Below, piece after piece: positions 1 to 5,344 of a stretch of DNA of 6,036 nt (positions are counted from its first letter, which is position 1; every line of letters begins with the position of its first letter). The stretch comes from Clostridiales bacterium (GTDB taxonomy: Bacteria > Bacillota > Clostridia > Clostridiales > Caloramatoraceae), in NCBI GenBank assembly GCA_026416355.1, contig JAOAFH010000141.1, forward strand, positions 1-6,036. The letters run 5' to 3'. Under the pieces are notes generated by a model that was given only the letters and a program-made list of their open reading frames with translations, searched no databases and was not told where the DNA came from. Both the position numbers and the translations under genes were made by a program.

Positions 1-444
1 GCAAGAAAGCATAGGCTAAAGGAAGGAAAGCATGTTATTCCTGTGCCTGTATTTGAGGTTAAAAAGAGCTTTTCAGGATATTTTTTAGATTCAATAAAAA
101 ATTTTATCATGAAGGATAATAAAAAGGAGATTTTTGAAGAGGAAAAAACAATAGTAAGACCTAGGTTTAGCTATCTAGGTAAGTTTACGATAAACGAAAG
201 AGTAATAAAGCAAATAGTTACTTATATTGTTGAAACGAGTACAAATAAATTGTCTGTGGATTCTGTTAAAATAAAGCAGGATGAAATAGGTGTAGAAATA
301 ACTGTTTTAATTGTAGTAAAGGAAATCTGCAAATTAGACAAAATAGGGTATGATATTATGAAAAAAATAAAGGAAGACGCAGAATATATAACAGGTCTAA
401 ATGTAGAGAATATAAAGCTCATATATAAGCATGTAAAAAACTAG
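1..444 (+). CDS. Asp23/Gls24-domain protein, 3' part of a gene cut by the window edge
   Basis: The frame is open from base 1 and ends at TAG 442-444. The last 90 or so residues follow the Asp23/Gls24 (DUF322) pattern: a 'YLGKFTINERVIKQIV' opening, alternating strands ending in 'GVEITVLIVV', an amphipathic 'IMKKIKEDAEYITGLNV' helix and a final 'ENIKLIYKHV' strand. The family is linked to the Gram-positive cell envelope and stress, with no known catalysis. A GTG at 43 could start a 133-residue protein, but its upstream purine stretch (21-30) is poorly spaced and the codons before it read sensibly (ARKHRLKEGKH). The run 'GKHVIPVPVFEVKKSFSGYF' resembles, from memory, the linker of larger clostridial proteins with an N-terminal P-loop ATPase domain. 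I therefore favour a truncated longer gene. The stop abuts the ogg ribosome-binding site, suggesting one operon. The domain call is fairly sure; the start and function are not. Confidence 0.7.
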   Translation, partial: ARKHRLKEGKHVIPVPVFEVKKSFSGYFLDSIKNFIMKDNKKEIFEEEKTIVRPRFSYLGKFTINERVIKQIVTYIVETSTNKLSVDSVKIKQDEIGVEITVLIVVKEICKLDKIGYDIMKKIKEDAEYITGLNVENIKLIYKHVKN

Positions 445-448
445 GTGG
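443..448 (+). promoter_or_regulatory. Ribosome-binding site that fixes the ogg start
   Basis: AGGTGG begins inside the TAG stop of the preceding gene and lies 8 nt before ATG 457. In-frame GTG codons at 445 and 448 fall within this site and would have no ribosome-binding site of their own, so ATG 457 is the better start. The overlap of stop and binding site suggests translational coupling. Confidence 0.7.
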
Positions 449-456
449 TGCAAAGA

Positions 457-1332
457 ATGTACAAATTTGAGGAATATAGTGAAGGTATAGTTATAAAGGA
501 TGTTAAGGATTTTAATATAAAGCATATTTTTGATTGCGGACAATGCTTTAGATGGAATGAAGATAAGGATGGAAGTTATGTTGGAGTAGCAAATAAAAGG
601 GCCGTTCGAATAATACAAAAGGATAATGATATTTATCTAAAGGGTGGAAAAGCTCAAGATAAGGATTTTTGGGAGTATTATTTTGATTTAAAAAGAGATT
701 ATGGAGAAATTAAAAATAAACTTAAAAATGATGATGTTTTAAATGAAGCTATTAAATATGGTGAGGGGATACGAATTTTAAATCAAGAAATGTTTGAAAT
801 AGTAATTTCCTTTATAATTTCCGCCAACAATAGAATTCCTATGATAAAAAGAGCAGTTGAAAATATATCAAGAAGCTTTGGAGATAAAATTGAGTTTGAA
901 GGGAAAACATTTTATTCTTTTCCAACGCCAGATAAATTATATAAAGTATCAGCTGATGAATTTAAAAGCCTTGGCGTTGGTTTTAGAGGAGAATATATAG
1001 CCTCAGCTGTTAAGGATATAGTTGAAGGAAATATTTCTTTAGATGAAGTATCAAAACTACAAACTGATGATGCACATAAAGAACTAACAAAACTAAAGGG
1101 AATTGGACCTAAGGTTGCAGATTGTATTTTATTATTTTCAATGCAAAAACACGATGCATTTCCTGTAGATGTTTGGGTCAAAAGGGTTATGCAACATTTT
1201 TATCTAGCTCCAGATGTAAGTTTAAATAAAATACGACAATTTGGGCGAGACAAGTTTGGAGATTTGGCTGGTTTTGCACAGCAATATTTATTTTATTATG
1301 CAAGAGAATTTAAGGGCAAAGAAGGATTTTAG
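457..1332 (+). CDS. ogg: 8-oxoguanine DNA glycosylase/AP lyase, OGG1-like (HhH-GPD)
   Basis: This 291-residue base-excision repair enzyme removes 8-oxoguanine from DNA and nicks the resulting abasic site. The N-terminal OGG domain shows 'GQCFRW' at residues 28-33. The HhH-GPD domain contains 'SANNRIPMI' (about 122-130), matching the base-contacting 'SSNNNIARI' of human OGG1. The hairpin 'LKGIGPKVADC' (about 213-223) carries the catalytic lysine K219, and 'PVDVW' carries the catalytic aspartate D238, equivalent to human K249 and D268. Length and layout fit the Clostridium acetobutylicum enzyme. At positions equivalent to human R154 and Y203 it has M129 and F176, as I recall for that enzyme, which discriminates poorly between bases opposite the lesion. 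It sits between the Asp23-domain gene and the ACT-domain gene with gaps of about 12 nt. All key residues are present, so the family call is firm. Confidence 0.93.
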   Translation: MYKFEEYSEGIVIKDVKDFNIKHIFDCGQCFRWNEDKDGSYVGVANKRAVRIIQKDNDIYLKGGKAQDKDFWEYYFDLKRDYGEIKNKLKNDDVLNEAIKYGEGIRILNQEMFEIVISFIISANNRIPMIKRAVENISRSFGDKIEFEGKTFYSFPTPDKLYKVSADEFKSLGVGFRGEYIASAVKDIVEGNISLDEVSKLQTDDAHKELTKLKGIGPKVADCILLFSMQKHDAFPVDVWVKRVMQHFYLAPDVSLNKIRQFGRDKFGDLAGFAQQYLFYYAREFKGKEGF

Positions 1333-1343
1333 GAGGGGGAAAA

Positions 1344-1778
1344 ATGCAAAACAAAAAATACTATGTAGTTGAGTCAAGTGTATTGCCTGAGGTGTTTCTA
1401 AAGGTTATGGAGGTTAAAAAGCTTCTTAATCAAGGAAACTATAACAGGGTTAACGATGCTGTTAAAGAGGTTGGAATTAGTAGAAGTACGTACTATAAAT
1501 ACAAAGACAGCATTTTTGAGTTTTATGAAAACAAAACTCAATTATTAACACTGGCACTTTTGCTTGATAATGTGTCAGGTATTCTATCTAAGATATTAGA
1601 TGTTGTTGCTAAGGCAAATGGAAACATATTGACAATAAATCAAAACATACCTCAAGATGATGTTGCTATGGTATCTATTTCAATAGATACAATTGCATTA
1701 AATCAAAATCCTGATGAACTTATTGATTTAATTAAAAACCTTCCAGGTGTAAGGAAAATACAAATAATAAATAGATAA
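1344..1778 (+). CDS. pheB: HTH-ACT regulator of the PheB/ThrR (UPF0735) family
   Basis: The 144 residues match Bacillus subtilis PheB (renamed ThrR) along their whole length. The N-terminal segment 'VLPEVFLKVMEVKKLL' (13-28) is followed by a helix-turn-helix, 'RVNDAVKEVGISRSTYYKYKD' (about 35-55). A C-terminal ACT domain covers about 69-142, with the typical 'LDNVSGIL' ligand-loop entry at 74-81. In B. subtilis this protein is reported to repress threonine biosynthesis genes; the ACT fold suggests amino-acid sensing. That role here is inferred from homology, since no hom, thr or pheA gene is visible. AGGAGG (1331-1336) overlaps the ogg stop and lies 7 nt before the ATG, so it is probably the last gene of the left operon, ended by the hairpin at 1815-1860. 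The older annotation as a chorismate mutase is not supported. Confidence 0.88.
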   Translation: MQNKKYYVVESSVLPEVFLKVMEVKKLLNQGNYNRVNDAVKEVGISRSTYYKYKDSIFEFYENKTQLLTLALLLDNVSGILSKILDVVAKANGNILTINQNIPQDDVAMVSISIDTIALNQNPDELIDLIKNLPGVRKIQIINR

Positions 1779-1789
1779 AAGATGATTTA

Positions 1790-1904
1790 GGGCTGTCGCA
1801 CTTTACGTTATATGAAAAGAACCATTAATAATTACGACTTTAATTAATGGTTCTTTTTTTGTATTACTAAATATGTTTTTTATAAAAAATAAGTGCGACA
1901 GCTT
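1790..1904. repeat. MITE-like 115-bp unit bounded by 12-bp inverted repeats
   Basis: GCTGTCGCACTT at 1792-1803 is the exact reverse complement of AAGTGCGACAGC at 1891-1902, and two further G-T pairs extend the match to 1790 and 1904. The unit has no coding capacity and encloses a second, independent hairpin (1815-1857). Ends beginning GGGCTGTC are common among Firmicute insertion sequences and their miniature derivatives. TTA occurs just left of 1790 and just right of 1902, a possible 3-bp target duplication that could be chance. It could instead be a native nested 3'-UTR structure. The inverted repeat is certain; its mobile origin is inference. Confidence 0.5.
1815..1860 (+). terminator. Intrinsic terminator after the ogg-pheB operon
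   Basis: The arms AAAAGAACCATTAAT (1815-1829) and ATTAATGGTTCTTTT (1843-1857) pair perfectly over 15 bp around a 13-nt loop, and the T-run spans 1854-1860. It lies 36 nt after the pheB stop. The complementary strand has a weaker T-run (four T), so it may also stop leftward transcription a little. It lies wholly inside the larger inverted-repeat unit. Confidence 0.88.
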
Positions 1905-2040
1905 ATTTTCGCAATCATGTGTTTTTCTGTGATGGACTATGTATTATGGTGAAAAAACTATCTTGATAGACGTTTAACTAGATAATTAACGAAAATGAAG
2001 GAAAACAATCAAAAACAAGCGAATTTAACCAAAAATCCCA
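1905..2040. other. Gene-free upstream region of livJ with phased A-tracts
   Basis: No credible coding sequence is present here; the longest ATG frame near 1917 has 11 codons and no ribosome-binding site. A small CTATC-TT-GATAG dyad lies at 1958-1969. Runs of A or AATTT start at 1992, 2002, 2011, 2022 and 2031, then again at 2044 inside the promoter, so most repeat about once per helical turn. Such phasing can bend DNA and act as an UP-like element for the promoter just downstream. No T-box or other recognisable riboswitch motif is seen. Confidence 0.45.
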
Positions 2041-2070
2041 TTGAAAAATAGCATAATTCCATGTTAAAAT
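2041..2070 (+). promoter_or_regulatory. Sigma-A promoter of the liv operon
   Basis: The -35 hexamer TTGAAA (2041-2046) and the -10 hexamer TAAAAT (2065-2070) are separated by 18 nt, each differing from consensus at one position. A TG at 2062-2063 gives an extended -10. The predicted start near 2077 leaves a leader of about 80 nt before livJ. This is the only well-spaced candidate I found between the terminator and livJ. Confidence 0.7.
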
Positions 2071-2072
2071 GA

Positions 2073-2087
2073 ATAAAATCATTTTAT
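2073..2087. promoter_or_regulatory. Candidate operator palindrome over the livJ transcription start
   Basis: ATAAAAT and ATTTTAT form perfect 7-bp arms around a central C, just downstream of the -10 box, where a bound repressor would block initiation. The site is all A/T apart from its centre, so chance is a real possibility. The neighbouring left half TGAATAAAA (2070-2078) resembles one half of an ArgR box, but the other half does not. No regulator can be assigned. Confidence 0.3.
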
Positions 2088-2146
2088 AAATTTCAAAAAA
2101 CAAAAAATTAAAGAAAATGAAAGTTAAAGATGTGACTTTCAAGAAA

Positions 2147-2152
2147 GGGAGG
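2147..2152 (+). promoter_or_regulatory. Ribosome-binding site that fixes the livJ start
   Basis: GGGAGG lies 6 nt before ATG 2159. In-frame ATGs at 2117 and 2153 are rejected. The first has no site and would put a charged stretch before the signal peptide; the second directly abuts this site. Confidence 0.8.
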
Positions 2153-2158
2153 ATGGGT

Positions 2159-3313
2159 ATGAAAAAAATTGTGGCAGCTGTGCTGAGCATAGCAATGGCA
2201 GCATCTTTAATGGCGGGGTGTTCAAAGCAAACCCAAAGTGAAAATAATGATGTAATTAAAATAGGTGTTTTTGAACCTATGACAGGAGCCAATGCAGCGG
2301 GGGGACAATTGGAAGTTGAGGGAGCAAAACTTGCAAACAAACTTTATCCAGAGGTTTTAGGTAAAAAAGTTGAATTGGTTATTATGGACAACAAGTCAGA
2401 TAAGGTTGAGGCTGCAAGTGCGGCAGCAAGACTTGTGGAACAAGAAAAGGTTAATGCGATTATAGGAAGCTGGGGAAGCTCATTATCAATGGCAGCTGGA
2501 GACATAGTTAAAAATGCTAAGGTTCCAGCAGTAGGTGCGTCATGTACAAACCCACTTGTAACAAAGGGTAATGATTATTACTTTAGAGTATGTTTTATAG
2601 ATCCTTTCCAAGGAACTGTTATGGCAAACTATGCCTTCCAAAAGCTAAATGCTAAAAAGGCTGCAATTATCCAAGAAGTATCAAATGACTATGCTGTTGG
2701 CTTGTCAAAATATTTCCAAGATGAATTTAAAAAGCTAACAGGAGATGAAAATAGTATTGTTGCAATTGCAAATTACAACACAGGAGATCAAGACTTTAGT
2801 GCACAATTGACAACACTAAAGGATAAGAACCCTGATGTAATATTTGCACCAGGTAACTTTACAGAATCAGCACTTATTATAAAACAAGCAAGACAACTAG
2901 GAATTAAAGCTCCATTTATCGGTGGCGATACATGGGAAACACCAGAGTTTATTAAAATTGGTGGTAAGGATGTTGAAGGAGCAGTATTCTCAACACACTT
3001 TACAGCAGAAAAACCAATTACAAAGGAATCAGAAAAGTTCCTAGCTGAATTTAAGAAGGAATATAACAAAGAACCAGCAGCAGTTTCAGCTCTAGGTTAT
3101 GATGCTTATCTAGTAATTTTAGATGCAATAAAGAGAGCTAACTCAACTGATTCAGATAAGATTAGAGAAGCCATAGCTCAAACTAATGGTTTTGAGGGTG
3201 CAGCAGGTATGATTACATTAAATCAAGATGGTGATGCAGTAAAGAATGCTGTTATTAATGTTGTTAAAGATGGAAAGTTTACTTATCTAGATACAGTAGA
3301 ACCAAAGAAATGA
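2159..3313 (+). CDS. livJ: LIV-type ABC transporter substrate-binding lipoprotein
   Basis: This 384-residue protein is the extracellular receptor of the importer encoded downstream. From ATG 2159 it opens with a lipoprotein signal: KK, a hydrophobic run (4-19) and a lipobox ending MAGC, with acylated C21. M at position -3 of the lipobox is a tolerated variant. The mature part is a type I periplasmic-binding fold (Peripla_BP_6), starting 'IKIGVFEPMTGANA' (33-46). The 'IIGSWGSSLS' (101-110) and 'VGASCTNPLVT' (125-135) segments correspond to the LivJ loops whose Ser and Thr hold the alpha-amino and carboxylate groups. 'GGDTWETPEF' (255-264) and 'SALGYDAYLVI' (310-320) are further family segments. 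Leucine, isoleucine or valine is the default guess, but relatives bind other amino acids, amides or urea. It has its own promoter and is followed by a hairpin that probably limits read-through. Confidence 0.9.
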   Translation: MKKIVAAVLSIAMAASLMAGCSKQTQSENNDVIKIGVFEPMTGANAAGGQLEVEGAKLANKLYPEVLGKKVELVIMDNKSDKVEAASAAARLVEQEKVNAIIGSWGSSLSMAAGDIVKNAKVPAVGASCTNPLVTKGNDYYFRVCFIDPFQGTVMANYAFQKLNAKKAAIIQEVSNDYAVGLSKYFQDEFKKLTGDENSIVAIANYNTGDQDFSAQLTTLKDKNPDVIFAPGNFTESALIIKQARQLGIKAPFIGGDTWETPEFIKIGGKDVEGAVFSTHFTAEKPITKESEKFLAEFKKEYNKEPAAVSALGYDAYLVILDAIKRANSTDSDKIREAIAQTNGFEGAAGMITLNQDGDAVKNAVINVVKDGKFTYLDTVEPKK

Positions 3314-3324
3314 TGTATAAAATA

Positions 3325-3352
3325 GGGAGGGGTTTCCCCCTCTCCTCTTTTT
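3325..3352 (+). terminator. Intercistronic hairpin, probable partial terminator between livJ and livH
   Basis: GGGAGGGG (3325-3332) pairs with CCCCTCTC (3337-3344) over 8 bp, with one G-U pair and a TTTC loop. Five T follow at 3348-3352. It starts 11 nt after the livJ stop. Placed between a binding protein and its permease, such a hairpin usually lets only part of transcription continue and protects the upstream message. The short T-run and the lack of another clear promoter before livH suggest attenuation rather than a full stop. Confidence 0.7.
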
Positions 3353-3371
3353 AGTGAAGGGAGGTAATTAG

Positions 3372-4265
3372 ATGGGATTAGCAACTTTTTTTCAACACCT
3401 AACTAATGGTGTTTCACTTGGTAGTCTTTATGCACTTATAGCAATTGGTTATACAATGGTTTATGGAATATTAAGGCTTATTAACTTTGCACATGGAGAC
3501 ATATTTATGATGGCTACTTATTTTGCGTTTTTTGCTATTTTTATTTTCCATATGCATTGGTTTATTGCATTTATTGTTGCAATTTTATTAACTGTTTTAC
3601 TTGGAATGGGAATAGAAAAGGCGGCATATAAGCCACTTAGAGATGCACCAAAGATATCTGTTTTGATATCTGCAATAGGAGCTTCTTTTTTACTAGAAAA
3701 TTTAGCGACAGTTGTTTTTGGAGGTATTCCAAAACCATTTCCAACACCCAGTGTTTTTAATGACATGGTGATTTTAGGTGGAGTAAGAGTACAAAAGCTA
3801 ACATTTTATATTCCAGCAGTAACAATAATATTATTAATTGGTCTAGCGTATTTGATTAATAAAACTAAAAGTGGAATGGCAATGAGAGCTGTTTCTAAAG
3901 ATGTTGAAACGGCAAGTTTAATGGGGATAGATGTTAATAGAACAATATCTATTACATTTGGAATAGGTTCTGCTCTAGCAGCAGTAGGTGGAATAATGTG
4001 GGCATTAAAATTCCCACAAATACAACCACTTATGGGGGTAATGCCTGGGCTAAAATGTTTTATTGCAGCTGTAATCGGAGGCATAGGAAGCATAACAGGG
4101 GCAGTTATAGGAGGATTTTTCTTAGGAATAATGGAGATAATGCTTGTTGCATTTTTCCCAACACTTGCAGGATATAGAGATGCCCTTGCATTTATACTTC
4201 TTATAGTAATTCTTTTATTTAAACCAACTGGATTTATGGGAGAAAAAATGTCAGAGAAGGTGTGA
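3372..4265 (+). CDS. livH: LIV-type ABC transporter permease LivH
   Basis: This 297-residue, very hydrophobic membrane protein is close to the length of E. coli LivH. The family opening 'GSLYALIAIGYTMVYGILRLINFAHGD' spans residues 17-43, with the diagnostic INFAHG. Several further membrane segments follow (about 44-80, 97-118, 145-163, 192-212, 230-262, 270-284). The cytoplasmic loop 'RAVSKDVETASLMGIDV' (172-188) is the EAA-like site that contacts the ATPases. 'AVIGGIGSITGAVIGGFFLG' (233-252) is another conserved stretch. It pairs with LivM to form the channel. AAGGGAGG at 3357-3364 lies 7 nt before the ATG, and no competing start is evident. The gene follows the livJ-livH hairpin and ends 2 nt before livM. 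Confidence 0.92.
   Translation: MGLATFFQHLTNGVSLGSLYALIAIGYTMVYGILRLINFAHGDIFMMATYFAFFAIFIFHMHWFIAFIVAILLTVLLGMGIEKAAYKPLRDAPKISVLISAIGASFLLENLATVVFGGIPKPFPTPSVFNDMVILGGVRVQKLTFYIPAVTIILLIGLAYLINKTKSGMAMRAVSKDVETASLMGIDVNRTISITFGIGSALAAVGGIMWALKFPQIQPLMGVMPGLKCFIAAVIGGIGSITGAVIGGFFLGIMEIMLVAFFPTLAGYRDALAFILLIVILLFKPTGFMGEKMSEKV
4255..4260 (+). promoter_or_regulatory. Ribosome-binding site that fixes the livM start
   Basis: AGAAGG lies within the last codons of livH. It is 7 nt before ATG 4268 but only 1 nt before the in-frame GTG 4262, which overlaps the livH stop. ATG 4268 is therefore preferred. Confidence 0.7.
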
Positions 4266-4267
4266 GT

Positions 4268-5344
4268 ATGAAGAGAAGAAATTTGATTTTAAATATTGTT
4301 TTGATATTACTTGTTGCTGTTTTTACGATTTATGCTCAAAAAAATATGGATGCCTATAAGCTTAGAATACTAAACCTATGTGCGATTTATACAATATTGG
4401 GACTTAGTATGAATTTAATAAATGGTTTTACAGGACAGTTTTCTTTAGGTCATGCTGGGTTTATGGCAATTGGGGCATATACAACAGCGCTTTTAACAAT
4501 GAAAATTGAATTTAAAGAGCAAATATTTTATATGAAACCTTTAATCTATCCACTAAACTCAATTTCTATGCCATTTTTACCATCACTTTTAATTGCAGGA
4601 TTTTTATCTGCACTTGTTGGGTACATGATAGGTGCACCTGCACTTAGATTAAAGGGAGATTACCTTGCTATTGCAACTCTTGGTTTTGCTGAAATTATTA
4701 GGGTTATTATAACAAATGCACAAAGTGTAACAAACGGAGCGCTTGGAATTAAGATGATTCCAACCTATACAAATCTATATTGGAGCTTTGGATTTGCTGT
4801 ATTAACTGTTGTATTTATGTTTCTTTTAATAAATAGTAGCTATGGTAGAGCTTTTAAAGCCATAAGAGAGGATGAGATTGCAGCAGAAAATATGGGTATT
4901 AATCTATATAAACACAAAATGATGTCCTTTGTTATAGGAGCATTTTTGGCAGGACTAGGTGGAGGACTATTGGGAAATTTACTTGGAACAATAGATCCAT
5001 CTATGTTTAAGTTTGTTTTAACATTTAATATTCTATTAATTATTGTATTAGGTGGTATGGGTAGTATTTCAGGAACGGTAATTTCGGCATTTATAATTAC
5101 AATATTGGGGGAAGTTTTAAGATTTTTAGATAAACCAATGAATTTAGGATTTATAAAAACTCCTGGAATACCAGGGCTTAGAATGGTTGTTTTCTCTCTT
5201 TTACTTATGATAGTTGTACTTTTCTTTAGAGATGGTCTTATGGGAACAAGAGAGCTATCTTGGGATTCAATCCAAAATGTTTTTGTGAAATTTAGAAAAT
5301 TGGTAGGTAAAGGAGGGGTAAAGAATGAGTCTTTTGAAGGTTGA
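4268..5344 (+). CDS. livM: LIV-type ABC transporter permease LivM
   Basis: This is the second permease subunit, 358 residues. The first membrane helix is at about 5-23. The family core 'NLINGFTGQFSLGHAGFMAIGAY' lies at 49-71, followed by 'PALRLKGDYLAIATLGFAEIIRVI' at 124-147. The EAA-like coupling loop 'AIREDEIAAENMGINLYKHK' (198-217) should dock on LivG or LivF, and 'VLGGMGSISGTVISAF' (260-275) is also typical. E. coli LivM is longer, but this size is normal for Gram-positive relatives. About 30 polar residues follow the last helix; the final ones are coded by DNA that also holds the livG ribosome-binding site and start, so the genes overlap by 20 nt. Translational coupling with livG is likely. 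Confidence 0.92.
   Translation: MKRRNLILNIVLILLVAVFTIYAQKNMDAYKLRILNLCAIYTILGLSMNLINGFTGQFSLGHAGFMAIGAYTTALLTMKIEFKEQIFYMKPLIYPLNSISMPFLPSLLIAGFLSALVGYMIGAPALRLKGDYLAIATLGFAEIIRVIITNAQSVTNGALGIKMIPTYTNLYWSFGFAVLTVVFMFLLINSSYGRAFKAIREDEIAAENMGINLYKHKMMSFVIGAFLAGLGGGLLGNLLGTIDPSMFKFVLTFNILLIIVLGGMGSISGTVISAFIITILGEVLRFLDKPMNLGFIKTPGIPGLRMVVFSLLLMIVVLFFRDGLMGTRELSWDSIQNVFVKFRKLVGKGGVKNESFEG

Noticed and set aside
445..456. GTG starts of ogg four or three codons upstream
   Set aside because: They fall inside the AGGTGG ribosome-binding site. ATG 457 is properly spaced from it.
1876..1889. Self-complementary TTTTTT-AT-AAAAAA inside the repeat unit
   Set aside because: It contains only A and T and could form no stable loop as a hairpin. 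It is ordinary for this base composition.
1917..1952. Possible 11-codon peptide upstream of livJ
   Set aside because: It has no ribosome-binding site and no amino-acid pattern of a leader peptide, and it lies upstream of the only good promoter.
2088..2102. CodY-box-like stretch downstream of the livJ promoter
   Set aside because: It matches the CodY consensus at only 11 of 15 positions, in DNA so AT-rich that this is expected by chance. CodY control of a liv operon is biologically plausible but is not shown here.
1978..2340. Minus-strand open frame of 120 codons across the livJ start
   Set aside because: It lies opposite the livJ promoter, leader and signal peptide, has no family resemblance, and is explained by the coding bias of livJ on the other strand.
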